Part shown: positions 26,856 to 34,899 of the stretch, piece after piece
Layout: each line of letters begins with the position of its first letter
How positions within the stretch are numbered: position 1 is the first letter of the stretch
NCBI RefSeq assembly: GCF_902168435.1
Contig: NZ_LR656166.1
Span: 124,001-188,000, forward strand
DNA length: 64,000 nt
From: Bacillus marasmi
GTDB taxonomy: Bacteria > Bacillota > Bacilli > Bacillales > Cytobacillaceae
Reading direction: 5' to 3'
Notes under the pieces: model-generated
The model's database searches: none
What the model was told of the DNA's origin: nothing
The model's input: the letters and a program-made list of their open reading frames with translations, nothing else
Position numbers and translations under genes: made by a program

Positions 26856-27788
26856 ATGAATAACAAACCTGTCATCAGCTTGATGAATGTGACCAAACGA
26901 ATTGGCCGGAACACGATTATCGATGATCTTACATTTGAAGTACCACAAGGCGAAATATTCGGTTTTCTCGGTCCAAATGGTGCCGGTAAAACAACAACAA
27001 TACGGATGATTGTTGGACTGATGTCGATCACGGAAGGACAAATACTGATTAAGGGGAAAAATATCAAAACTGAATTCGAACAAGCGATTCGTCACGTCGG
27101 CGCTATCGTGGAAAGTCCGGAAATGTACAAATATCTGAGCGGGTACCATAATCTGATTCATTATGCGCGGATGGTTCCAGGGGTAACCAAGGAACGAATC
27201 GACGAAGTGGTGTCGCTTGTGAAGCTGGAAAACCGCATTCATGACAAAGTCAAAAAGTACTCGCTCGGCATGCGTCAACGACTTGGGGTAGCCCAAGCTC
27301 TATTGCATCGGCCGTCTCTGTTAATTCTCGATGAACCCACGAACGGTCTGGACCCTGCAGGGATTCGCGAGCTGCGTGACTATTTGCGACATTTGACCCA
27401 TACAGAGGGAATTACGGTTGTTGTCTCGAGCCATTTGTTATCCGAAATGGAACTCATGTGTGACCGAGTTGCCATCCTCCAGCAGGGCAAATTGGTCGAT
27501 GTGATGCCAATTGAACGTTTAACCCACGGTAATGATCAAGCTCAAACGTATCAAATCAAAGCGAAGCCACTGGAACTAGCGTTATCGACCATCAAGCAGA
27601 TGGAAGAAGTTCTGGAGGTCAAACTGACTCAAGATGCTCACATAGAGGTTACCACTAGGGAAGAACGAATCCCAGACATTCTTGTAGAACTGATGCAGAA
27701 CAATATTCGTATTTACGGCGTCCAAATGGTCTTACAATCTCTGGAGGAACGATTCTTGGAAATTACGGGGGCTGGGCAAATTGGTTAA
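26856..27788 (+). CDS. ABC transporter ATP-binding protein (BcrA-like)
   Basis: A 310-residue ATPase with Walker A FLGPNGAGKTTT (about residues 38-49), signature YSLGMRQRLG, Walker B LLILDEPTNGLDPAG and H-loop VSSHLLSEME, followed by a 90-residue C-terminal extension. It resembles BcrA/lantibiotic-immunity type ATPases that extrude peptide antibiotics from the membrane. The gene and its permease look richer in G and C than their neighbours (codons such as CGG, GGC, TCG and CTG are frequent), which suggests recent acquisition. AAAGGAGGG precedes the ATG. Confidence 0.88.
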   Translation: MNNKPVISLMNVTKRIGRNTIIDDLTFEVPQGEIFGFLGPNGAGKTTTIRMIVGLMSITEGQILIKGKNIKTEFEQAIRHVGAIVESPEMYKYLSGYHNLIHYARMVPGVTKERIDEVVSLVKLENRIHDKVKKYSLGMRQRLGVAQALLHRPSLLILDEPTNGLDPAGIRELRDYLRHLTHTEGITVVVSSHLLSEMELMCDRVAILQQGKLVDVMPIERLTHGNDQAQTYQIKAKPLELALSTIKQMEEVLEVKLTQDAHIEVTTREERIPDILVELMQNNIRIYGVQMVLQSLEERFLEITGAGQIG

Positions 27789-28725
27789 TCTAGTACTTAA
27801 TGAAAATATGAAAATTTACCGACGGGTGCGTACTTGGATCTTGGTTGGACTTATGGTCGCTTTAGTGCTGTTTATCAACATCATCGAATGGAATGAAGAT
27901 GGAAAAAAAGCGCAGGGTGATGGTTGGCGGGTAAAACTTCAGCAAGATAATCAGCGGTATAGTGAAATTCTGAAGCAACCGAATTTAGGTAAAGATGATC
28001 AAACGTTCTACGAACAACAAATTGTCATTAATAACTATCACTTAGAGCAAAATATTCGTTCGACGGACGGCACGATGTGGGATGGGGTGAACGGTTCGGC
28101 TAATCTGATGATTGTGATTACGATTTTTACCATCATCATTGCTGGAGATAGTTTAGCGGGTGAGTTTTCATCCGGCACGATTAAACTGCTGCTGATTCGG
28201 CCAGCTAGCCGAATCAAAATTCTGGTCTCCAAGTATATCTCATTTCTGATGTTTGGCATGTTGTTGTTATTCATACTGTTTATCATATCAGTCGTGATTA
28301 ATGGAATCTTATACGGCTTTGAATACATGGATCTACCGTTGATTAGTATGACAACGGATGGACAAATCCTCGAAAGGAATATGGTCCTAAATCTTTGGAA
28401 GACGTATATGCTTAACAGTATATCCACGGTCATGTACGTAACTTTGGCCTTTATGATTTCGTCAGCTTTCAGAAGCAGCGCGATGGCAATCGGCTTTTCG
28501 ATAGGAACCTTATTTGCAGGTAATATTGTACTCGAGGCACTCCACCGATTTGATTGGAGTAAATATCTATTATTCGCTAATACCGATCTTACACAGTATT
28601 TGACTGAGCGACCTTACCAAGAAGATATGACCTTGTCATTTTCTATCGGTGTGCTTGTAGTCTATTTCCTTGTGTTCAATCTTATTTCTTGGCTCATTTT
28701 TACACGTAGGGACGTGGCGGCTTAA
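27781..28725 (+). CDS. ABC transporter permease (BcrB/ABC-2 type)
   Basis: A 314-residue membrane protein with an N-terminal segment (about 20-38), an extracytoplasmic stretch rich in Gln, Asn and Lys (about 45-105), and five more segments, typical of ABC-2 permeases with TIIIAGDSLAGEFSSGTIKLLLIRPASR before the second segment (read as residues 119-146 in two parts). It overlaps the ATPase gene by eight bases and uses TTG after GGGGGCTGGG. It probably forms an exporter or immunity pump with that ATPase. Confidence 0.85.
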   Translation: MVNLVLNENMKIYRRVRTWILVGLMVALVLFINIIEWNEDGKKAQGDGWRVKLQQDNQRYSEILKQPNLGKDDQTFYEQQIVINNYHLEQNIRSTDGTMWDGVNGSANLMIVITIFTIIIAGDSLAGEFSSGTIKLLLIRPASRIKILVSKYISFLMFGMLLLFILFIISVVINGILYGFEYMDLPLISMTTDGQILERNMVLNLWKTYMLNSISTVMYVTLAFMISSAFRSSAMAIGFSIGTLFAGNIVLEALHRFDWSKYLLFANTDLTQYLTERPYQEDMTLSFSIGVLVVYFLVFNLISWLIFTRRDVAA

Positions 28726-28754
28726 ACTATACCGACATACGGAGGTAAATTAGA

Positions 28755-28877
28755 ATGTATGATTTCGCGATATTTGCGGTGGAAGGAGCCGTTTTTTTAA
28801 TTAGAAGAAAAATTTCGATGAACTTCGGCAATCAACTTAACCTAGCCCTGCCTTCGCAAAGTCGGAGAAAATCATGA
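28755..28877 (+). CDS. Possible 40-residue peptide or gene remnant
   Basis: GGAGG lies nine bases before an ATG that opens MYDFAIFAVEGAVFLIRRK and closes with a TGA sharing ATGA with the next gene. It could be a coupling peptide for the DUF817 gene or the remnant of a longer gene lost when the ABC pair was inserted. I recognise no family. Confidence 0.35.
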   Translation: MYDFAIFAVEGAVFLIRRKISMNFGNQLNLALPSQSRRKS

Positions 28878-29707
28878 GAGCAATAAAACAACTCTTGCTT
28901 TTCGGTTGGGAACAGGCACTATCGTGTGTGTTTCCTGTCGTAATTTTTGCCAGTTTAGCACTTACAAAAATGATGACTTTCCCTTTATTGCCACGCTACG
29001 ATTGGCTACTAATGATCTGTCTCTTAATGCAATGGTGGATGTTACGTTCTGGGCTAGAAACACGAGATGAACTAAAGGTTATCACATTGTTCCACCTTAT
29101 CGGGCTAGCGCTTGAGCTTTTCAAAGTACATATGGGCTCCTGGTCATATCCAGAGGACGCATATTTCAAGATATCGGGAGTACCTTTGTATAGCGGATTC
29201 ATGTATGCAAGTGTAGCAAGTTATCTTTGCCAAGCCTGGAGAAGACTTCAGGTTGAATTGATTAAGTGGCCACCGTTTTTTGTTGTAGTAGCTCTTGCAA
29301 CAGCAATTTATTTGAATTTTTTCACCCACCATTATTGGATTGATGTACGGTGGTGGCTATCTGGCCTTGTAATTATAGTCTTTTGGCAAACGAGAGTAAC
29401 ATACGAGGTTAATAGAGTGCGTTACCAAATGCCGCTCACACTATCTTTTGTACTCATCGGATTTTTTATTTGGGTTGCCGAGAATATTGCAACATTTTTT
29501 GGAGCATGGGAATATCCTAACCAAGCCGATGCATGGAGTCTCGTCCATCTAGGAAAGGTAAGTTCTTGGCTCTTATTGGTAATTGTTAGTTTCCTAATAG
29601 TAGCGACTTTAAAGCTGGTTAAGGGAGTATCTTCCACTAAAGTCGACCATCAATATATCGGGAGGGGGATAGACAATGTCGATGAAAATTCCTTTTTTGA
29701 AAAATAA
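28874..29707 (+). CDS. DUF817 membrane protein (YoaT-like)
   Basis: A 277-residue protein with seven or eight hydrophobic segments and the DUF817 signatures FKVHMGSWSYPEDAYFKISG, VPLYSGFMYASVASYLCQAW and ENIATFFGAWEYPNQ. In Bacillus subtilis the homologue is YoaT, near yoaS and yozG, so the pieces around the ABC pair fit a known gene order. The function is unknown; conserved Trp, Tyr, His and Glu in the membrane suggest a lipid-related enzyme, which is inference. Its last 32 bases overlap the prenyltransferase gene. Confidence 0.85.
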   Translation: MRAIKQLLLFGWEQALSCVFPVVIFASLALTKMMTFPLLPRYDWLLMICLLMQWWMLRSGLETRDELKVITLFHLIGLALELFKVHMGSWSYPEDAYFKISGVPLYSGFMYASVASYLCQAWRRLQVELIKWPPFFVVVALATAIYLNFFTHHYWIDVRWWLSGLVIIVFWQTRVTYEVNRVRYQMPLTLSFVLIGFFIWVAENIATFFGAWEYPNQADAWSLVHLGKVSSWLLLVIVSFLIVATLKLVKGVSSTKVDHQYIGRGIDNVDENSFFEK

Positions 29708-30437
29708 GCAATCGAAAGAATCCTTCCATTTTTCGGAGGATAATATACCTAACCATATCGCAATCATTATGGACGGAAATGGCAGGTGGGCCTTGAAGCG
29801 AGGCATGCCGAGATTTGCAGGACATAAGGAAGGTTTATCAACTGTTGTAAAAATTGTTAAGGCTGCTGTAGAATGCAAGGTGAAAGTTTTAACGCTGTAC
29901 ACATTTTCTACGGAAAACTGGAAACGCCCAAAGCCTGAGAGAGACTTTATATTGAGACTTCCCAAAGAGTTTCTACATGTTTATCTCCCAGAGCTAATGT
30001 CCAATAATGTTCGCATAGAAGTAATCGGAGATATAGAGAATCTTCCTGACCATACACGTGAAGCTGTCCAGTATGCAATCAACAAGACACGAGATAATGA
30101 CGGACTTCAACTGAATATGGCGCTCAACTACGGAAGCAGACTCGAGATTTTGGATGCTATGAAAGAGATGCTAAAGGATATCAAAGATGAAAAATTATCT
30201 CTTGATGAGCTTGATGAACAGCGGTTTTCAGGATACCTGTATACAGCTGGTATGCCAGAACCTGACTTGCTCATTCGGACAGGTGGGGAAAAACGCTTAA
30301 GTAATTTTCTTTTATGGCAGCTGGCCTATACGGAATTTTGGTTTACAGATGTGTTGTGGCCTGATTTTTCCGAGGAGGATTTTTTCCATGCTTTGCAAGA
30401 ATACCTGCAACGAAAGCGGCGATATGGTGGAATATGA
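29676..30437 (+). CDS. cis-Prenyltransferase (UppS paralogue)
   Basis: A 253-residue undecaprenyl-diphosphate-synthase-type enzyme that condenses isopentenyl diphosphate with cis geometry. Catalytic IIMDGNGRWA (Asp near residue 33), NxxSTENW as TFSTENWKRP and the RTGGEKRLSNFLLWQ block are intact, and the length matches UppS. The essential uppS normally sits beside cdsA, so this is probably a second copy with another product length or role. GGAGGGGG lies seven bases before the ATG inside the DUF817 gene. The overlap implies the two proteins act together. Confidence 0.92.
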   Translation: MSMKIPFLKNKQSKESFHFSEDNIPNHIAIIMDGNGRWALKRGMPRFAGHKEGLSTVVKIVKAAVECKVKVLTLYTFSTENWKRPKPERDFILRLPKEFLHVYLPELMSNNVRIEVIGDIENLPDHTREAVQYAINKTRDNDGLQLNMALNYGSRLEILDAMKEMLKDIKDEKLSLDELDEQRFSGYLYTAGMPEPDLLIRTGGEKRLSNFLLWQLAYTEFWFTDVLWPDFSEEDFFHALQEYLQRKRRYGGI

Positions 30438-30474
30438 ATGGTTACCAAATCAAAAGTTCCATAGTTAAAAGCTA

Positions 30475-30952
30475 AGAAGCTGGGACAGAACTAAATTGTT
30501 CGCTATTAAAACCAAATGATTTTTATGTAGGACTATATTAGAGTTCAGTGTTGATTTTCATGTAGGTATGAGAATCTAAATAAGAGTAGAATTTCCCCTT
30601 ATTGTATGTAAATGGGGCTAAATGAGCTGAAATAAGGGGAGATTTTCCGCTTAACGACTCCCCAAAAGACAAAATCAATTGATTTTTATGAAATAAGCGG
30701 AAAAACTCCCGTTATTATAAGGGAAATATGGGTCTTTTCCAAAATAAGCGTAATTCTTCCGCTTATTTTCAAACAGAAGGAAATCAACATCTGGGTTACA
30801 GACCTACAGGCAAAAAAATTTGCACTCAATGTGTGATCGACATTTAATTCAGGGTAGCTCAAAATCGAACTATCATGCGAAATTCTAAGTTAGAATTTCG
30901 CGTGATAGTTCGGTTTTTTGTTTAGCTGAAATATTTATGTCCCAGCCTCTTT
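30475..30952. repeat. Non-coding repeat element, copy 2, with terminal inverted repeats
   Basis: The ends AAGAAGCTGGGACA (left) and TGTCCCAGCCTCTT (right) are inverted repeats. The inside is homologous to 7066-7509 in the same order: AATAAGSGGA palindromic units, then TTTGCACTCAATGT, then a long hairpin at 30861-30920 whose arms start CGAACTATCATGCG and end CGCGTGATAGTTCG. No reading frame of note is present. It lies just after the prenyltransferase gene, and the hairpin plus T run may serve as its terminator. Confidence 0.85.
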
Positions 30953-31037
30953 ATTTAAATAGGAATGATATAATAGGTTATTATTCACATGTTTTTTACA
31001 ATTAAGATATATGGTATACGATTGAGGAGGAGAAAAT

Positions 31038-31235
31038 ATGGCTAATAAATTTTGTCCAATATGTGGCGAAGAAAATAAATGTGAAGCAGGTGCAGGGGAA
31101 CATGGTAGCTGCTGGTGCAATAAAGAAACTTTTCCTAAAGGTGTATTTGAGTTAGTACCAGAAGAGAGCAGAAATAAACATTGTATTTGTAAAAGTTGTT
31201 TAAGTAAATATAAGGAACAAATTGAAAATATATAA
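31038..31235 (+). CDS. Cysteine-rich CWC-family protein
   Basis: A 65-residue protein with eight cysteines: FCPICGEENKCEAGAGEHGS, then CWCNKETFPKGVFELVPEES, then CICKSCL. The CWCN motif names the CWC family (small proteins presumed to bind zinc or iron-sulfur). GGAGGAG precedes the ATG. It is flanked by the repeat element and the cold-shock gene and is probably transcribed alone. The function is unknown. Confidence 0.85.
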   Translation: MANKFCPICGEENKCEAGAGEHGSCWCNKETFPKGVFELVPEESRNKHCICKSCLSKYKEQIENI

Positions 31236-31411
31236 ATAATTATAAGAAAAAAGTGTAATACCATTTGCTATTTTATAATATGTCTGTTAACCTTAGGTAG
31301 AGTTATTTTTGTTCTTTTTTCAGATTGAGAATATATTTTGTTTTTCGTCTAAGGTATTTGAGCAAGGATAGTTACACTATGTGTGGAAACACACACCAGG
31401 AGGCAACAATT

Positions 31412-31612
31412 ATGGAACAAGGTAAAGTAAAATGGTTTAATGCAGAAAAAGGTTTTGGATTCATCGAGCGTGAAGCAGGAGAAGACGTATTCGTACATTT
31501 CTCAGCAATCCAAGGCGAAGGTTTCAAATCTTTAGACGAAGGTCAAAGTGTAACTTTTGAAATTGAGCAAGGTCAACGTGGACCACAAGCTACAAACGTT
31601 CAAAAAGCTTAA
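31412..31612 (+). CDS. Cold-shock protein (CspA/CspB family)
   Basis: A 66-residue single-stranded nucleic-acid-binding chaperone. Both RNA-binding motifs are present: [15 protein letters not shown] (residues 4-18) and DVFVHFSAI (25-33), with the ending GPQATNVQ. The first ATG with a ribosome binding site (CCAGGAGG) is at 31412; sequence upstream to about 31290 is non-coding and is probably the long 5' leader usual for csp genes. A clean terminator follows. Codon use is that of a highly expressed gene. Confidence 0.95.
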   Translation: MEQGKVKWFNAEKGFGFIEREAGEDVFVHFSAIQGEGFKSLDEGQSVTFEIEQGQRGPQATNVQKA

Positions 31613-31625
31613 TAATGTTAAGTGT

Positions 31626-31654
31626 CAGACCCTTAATTAAGGGTCTGTTTTTTT
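31626..31654 (+). terminator. Terminator after the cold-shock gene
   Basis: CAGACCCTT and AAGGGTCTG form a 9-base stem around AATT, followed by seven T. Confidence 0.9.
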
Positions 31655-31823
31655 ATTTGCTTATTTTTTTGTTAACTAAAATTGATTTCACCACCTGTTG
31701 TCCAATGACAAGAGGCTTATAGACAGAAGGAAAGCCCCATTCAATAAATGAATAGAGCTTTGCAACTACATGAACTACAATGAGTAATAGTATAAACGGT
31801 AGGATAAGTATAGCACAGTATGA
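31653..31823 (-). pseudogene. Possible membrane-protein remnant (56 codons, no start)
   Basis: The minus strand is open for 56 codons after an in-frame TAA and reads ILILPFILLLIVVHVVAKLY, then SFIEWGFPSVYKPLVIGQQV and ends NKKISK. The composition (one strong membrane helix followed by a basic tail) looks like a real C-terminus, but no start codon or ribosome binding site is present. It is probably the tail of a decayed gene. Confidence 0.3.
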
Positions 31824-31880
31824 TTAGAATCCCTAATATTACTTGAGAATATATTTTTCACAGGAACTATTGAGGGTGTT

Positions 31881-32087
31881 TTACTTATTTTGTTCAAGAT
31901 GAATTTCCTTCACTCTTCCGATCTGTCCATCTGTAAGTCGGACTTTGATGCCGTGGGGGTGGGTGCCCGATTTAGTAAGAATATCTTTCACTATTCCTCT
32001 AGTAAGTTTGCCGTTTTTTTGATCCTTTTTTAAAACAATATCAACAGTTATACCTGGAAATATGTCATTTCGATTTTGTCCGTTCAT
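31881..32087 (-). CDS. ywbE: YwbE-family protein
   Basis: A 68-residue protein with the DUF2196/YwbE pattern NDIFPGITVDIVLKKDQ, LTRGIVKDILTKSGTHPHG and IKVRLTDGQIGRVKEI, a small beta-barrel possibly binding RNA. Its ATG overlaps the stop codon of the gene upstream by one base (TAATG), so the two are coupled. The function is unknown; the family is widespread in Bacillus and archaea. Confidence 0.9.
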   Translation of the reverse strand: MNGQNRNDIFPGITVDIVLKKDQKNGKLTRGIVKDILTKSGTHPHGIKVRLTDGQIGRVKEIHLEQNK

Positions 32088-32281
32088 TAGACGCCCATTT
32101 TTCTACGTGTATTACTTGTTTTTTTCGTTAGCTGACTTTTCATTTTCTTAGTTGAAAGGTCGTTATTTGATTTGCCTTTACTACCCGAAATCTGGTTCTT
32201 TTTGTTCTCAAGTTGCTGCTTCATAGCTTCTTGTAAGCTGATTTTCTTTTTCGGTGCTTGTGGTTCATTATTCTCAGTCAT
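32087..32281 (-). CDS. Small basic hypothetical protein upstream of ywbE
   Basis: A 64-residue Lys-, Gln- and Ser-rich protein (MTENNEPQAPKKKISLQEAM start, KKTSNTRRKMGV end) predicted to be disordered and basic. ATG at 32281 follows AAAAAAGGGG at a normal distance; the frame extends 54 bases upstream without another good start signal. Coupling to ywbE suggests joint action, perhaps on RNA, but I know no family. Confidence 0.65.
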   Translation of the reverse strand: MTENNEPQAPKKKISLQEAMKQQLENKKNQISGSKGKSNNDLSTKKMKSQLTKKTSNTRRKMGV

Positions 32282-32450
32282 AGGATAAACCCCTTTTTTA
32301 TATGATGTTAGTTCAGTATAATCTAGTTTGTACATATGTCAAAGAAAAGCAAGGGCAATCCGAAAGGAAAATAATGCTGTTTTATGATAAATATGTAAAT
32401 GATTGATCTGGAGAAAAACCGCAGATTATTGAGGTATTTTCCATTATTAA

Positions 32451-32479
32451 TTGACTAAATTTTCAGAATTATATATGAT
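32451..32479 (+). promoter_or_regulatory. Promoter of the GalT-like gene
   Basis: TTGACT (32451-32456), a 17-base spacer and TATGAT (32474-32479) lie 57 bases upstream of the ATG. Confidence 0.6.
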
Positions 32480-32536
32480 TTTGGTAGAATCTGTGAAAAT
32501 GGTTCTATTACATATGGCAAACGCAAGGGGGATAAC

Positions 32537-33553
32537 ATGACAATACAATTTTTACAAAAAGAAGAATCGTTCCGGTTTTTTGATAGTAATGGAAATGAAA
32601 TTGAGCGCAAAACAGTAATTCGTTTTGATCCTTTAACTGGAGAATCTTCACGGATTGTACCAGATGGGGGATTAAAACTTACGCCTCCAGATTATACAGA
32701 ACTTGGTCGGCAAACAAGTGGGTCAAAGTGCCCGTTTTGTGCTGAAAATCTCTTAAAAATGACACCTGTTTTTCCTAGTGAGATTGCGGAAGAGGGCAGA
32801 ATTTTTCAAGGAGTAGCTACTTTATTTCCAAATTTATTCCCTTATAGTAAGCATAATGGAGTCATTACTTTTTCCGGACAGCATTATGTTCGTTTGGAAG
32901 AATTCTCAGCACAAATGATTAAAGATGTGTTTTTAGCTGCACAGCAATATATAGAAAAGGTCCAGGAGAACGATAAGGAAGCTCAATTTGCTTCAATTAA
33001 CTGGAACTATCTTCCTAATTCTGGTGGAAGTATACTCCATCCTCATATTCAGGTGCTCATTTCTGATTCGCCAACGAATCATCAAGCGTTGATTAATGCG
33101 AAACTGAAGGAGAAAGCTTTCCAAAATGATTATTATGCATCTTTGTATGAAACAGAGAAATCAACTGGTGACCGCTGGATTGGTGAAAAAGGCAATGTGG
33201 GGTGGCTGCACGCATTTGCGCCTAAAGGACATAATGATTATATGGCTATTTTCCGTGGTAAAGCTACGATCCAAGATATCACTGAGTCTGATTGGCTTGA
33301 TTTTGCGGAAGGACTAACAAGTATTTTTGGTGCCTTGAATGAACAAGGCTATGCGAGCTTTAATATGGCATTAAATCTATCATTTAATCAGGAGAATCCA
33401 AGCTCCATTGCTGCCCGGTTGATTCCAAGATTCTCATTCGGGGTGCTGGATACTAGCGATGCTAACTTTTTTCATACTTTACATGGAGAACCGTTAAGTT
33501 ATAAAGTACCCGAGGAAGTTGCTGGTATTGCAAGGAAGTATTTTGAAAAGTAG
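32537..33553 (+). CDS. GalT-like HIT-superfamily nucleotidyltransferase
   Basis: A 338-residue protein related to galactose-1-phosphate uridylyltransferase. The active-site HPHIQVL (residues near 172-178) fits the HxHxQ motif, and the zinc pair CPFC (near 65-68) is present, as is FPNLFPYSKHNGVITFS. It has no galactose genes around it, so the nucleotide-sugar substrate may differ (GalT-like enzymes include ADP-glucose phosphorylases). GGGGG precedes the ATG. It is transcribed alone from the promoter at 32451. Confidence 0.8.
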   Translation: MTIQFLQKEESFRFFDSNGNEIERKTVIRFDPLTGESSRIVPDGGLKLTPPDYTELGRQTSGSKCPFCAENLLKMTPVFPSEIAEEGRIFQGVATLFPNLFPYSKHNGVITFSGQHYVRLEEFSAQMIKDVFLAAQQYIEKVQENDKEAQFASINWNYLPNSGGSILHPHIQVLISDSPTNHQALINAKLKEKAFQNDYYASLYETEKSTGDRWIGEKGNVGWLHAFAPKGHNDYMAIFRGKATIQDITESDWLDFAEGLTSIFGALNEQGYASFNMALNLSFNQENPSSIAARLIPRFSFGVLDTSDANFFHTLHGEPLSYKVPEEVAGIARKYFEK

Positions 33554-33892
33554 GATATACCTTGGAAAAATGAGGCTGGGACAAAAGTATTTCGGCTAAA
33601 CTAAAATCGAACTGTTATGCTAAATTCTAACTTAGAATTTAACATGATTGTTCGGTTTTTTCTTTTTAGAATGAGTATCTATTCACCCGAATGTTGATTT
33701 TCCATAATTGGTCTAATTAAAGATGGATTTTGAGTGGGATTTTGAAATTTTGCTAGGTATTAGATGAAAAATGCGGTATTTTTTTATAAAACGTGACTGG
33801 TTTGGGTTGAATCCACATCATTTTTGTAAAAAAATCATCGTTTTTGTTTATAACATATTAATTTTTCATGGTTTCACTTTATTTGGGGAAAA

Positions 33893-34100
33893 TTATTTGC
33901 ACAACTTTTTTGTGATATGCACATGAAATAGTGGATATGCTTCATTTGAAAAAATATATGATACAACTTTTTGGATATATGCACGACTTTTAAAATATAT
34001 GCACAACTTTTGATAGACTCCGCATATATATGCACAGGAAAACTCGGATATGCACACAAATATAATTTATGAACACATTTAACATTATATGCACAACCCT
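33893..34100. repeat. Degenerate tandem repeat of ATATGCACAACTTTT
   Basis: About ten imperfect copies of ATATGCACAACTTTT occur at irregular spacing of 15-30 bases (for example TTTGCACAACTTTTT at 33896, ATATGCACGACTTTT at 33977 and ATATGCACAACTTTT at 33997). The spacing is irregular and the units are variable, so this is not a CRISPR array. It could be a protein-binding iteron-like cluster or decayed satellite. Confidence 0.7.
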
Positions 34101-34118
34101 AAAATTAGGTGCCATTTA

Positions 34119-34145
34119 GGTGCCTGTCACCTCCCGAATTTTCTT
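34119..34145. repeat. Dispersed repeat GGTGCCTGTCACC, copy 1
   Basis: GGTGCCTGTCACC is followed by TCCCGAATTTTCTT. The same 27 bases, except one, occur on the other strand at 43295-43322. The first 13 bases are a near-palindrome. Confidence 0.7.
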
Positions 34146-34160
34146 TACCACAATAGAAAA

Positions 34161-34276
34161 GAGGCATGGACAAAACCCGGTTTGGATACAAAAAAGCCTG
34201 TGAAATTTTTACGAAGGATAAAATTTCACAGGCTTTGCCTTTTTCATGTATAGAAGCTAGTTTTGTCCCAGCCTCA
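34161..34276. repeat. Short hairpin element nested at the right end
   Basis: GAGGCATGGACAAAAC (34161-34176) and TTTTGTCCCAGCCTC (34261-34275) are imperfect inverted repeats enclosing a strong hairpin, AAGCCTGTGAAATTTT and AAAATTTCACAGGCTT. At about 116 bases it is a compact version of the same element family. Confidence 0.6.
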
Positions 34277-34330
34277 TTCTTTACATGAACCCGAAAAGAG
34301 GAAGTAAAAAAATCGTAAGTTCATACATCA

Positions 34331-34759
34331 TTAATGCAAAAGCTGTCGCAGTTTTTCTGCATTGCGTCGGCTTGTATTAATAACATCCTCCGCCAATTTC
34401 CTGCTTTCCGGATCTAAATCACCCTTAACAAGCTCTTCTGAATATTGAACGCCATAATTTTCAAAGCCATTAATCGCATCCTCAATAATATCTGATGTGT
34501 CATTCGGAAGTGTAACTTTATGCATAAAGCTATGCATCGAGCCAGTGACACCTTCGTCATCAGCGGGTACGCCGCCAAGATTTTGGATTCGTTCGGCAAT
34601 AATTTGAGCGTTAAGTTTAGTATCTTGCTGCATCGATTGAAATTCTCTCTTTAATTCTTGATCCTCAACTTTTTGGATATAATGTTCTAAAGAACGAATT
34701 CCCATAAAGGCTCCACGCAATAACGTATTTAATTCTTCTATTACAATTTTTTGATTCAA
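34331..34759 (-). CDS. DUF2383 ferritin-like protein
   Basis: A 142-residue all-helical protein of the DUF2383 (PA2169-type) four-helix-bundle family: NTLLRGAFMGIRSLEHYIQK, LNAQIIAERIQNLGGVPADDEG and EDAINGFENYGVQYSEEL. TTG at 34759 lies nine bases after GGGAGG; the TTG nine bases upstream directly abuts that site. Members are often stress- or spore-related, but no metal-ligand set is certain here. It diverges from an acetyltransferase gene. Confidence 0.8.
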   Translation of the reverse strand: MNQKIVIEELNTLLRGAFMGIRSLEHYIQKVEDQELKREFQSMQQDTKLNAQIIAERIQNLGGVPADDEGVTGSMHSFMHKVTLPNDTSDIIEDAINGFENYGVQYSEELVKGDLDPESRKLAEDVINTSRRNAEKLRQLLH

Positions 34760-34899
34760 ATTGGTCAACCTCCCATCTTATTATGAGGAAATTCATATGA
34801 AATATTCGTGAAAGAATGATAAAGAAGCAGGGGTTATGGACAATGTTCTTGTATATTGAACACAGGAACAAAGTGCTAGAGACAAGGTGGTGTCGTGAG

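Larger units (their letters stand above)
33571..34276. repeat. Element with perfect 16-base terminal inverted repeats
   Basis: TGAGGCTGGGACAAAA at 33571-33586 and TTTTGTCCCAGCCTCA at 34261-34276 are exact inverted repeats 706 bases apart. Inside are, in order, a long hairpin (33603-33665) homologous to those in the elements at 7066 and 30475, the ATATGCACAA tandem repeats, the GGTGCCTGTCACC repeat and a second hairpin element at 34161. No gene is credible inside. It looks like nested non-autonomous elements. Confidence 0.8.

Noticed and set aside
32537-33553. The GalT-like gene as a dedicated galactose-operon galT
   Set aside because: No galK, galE or sugar transporter gene is adjacent and the sequence is a diverged GalT-like type.
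33893-34100. The ATATGCACAA repeats as a CRISPR array
   Set aside because: Units are short, imperfect and irregularly spaced, spacers are not of uniform length, and no cas gene is present in the window.
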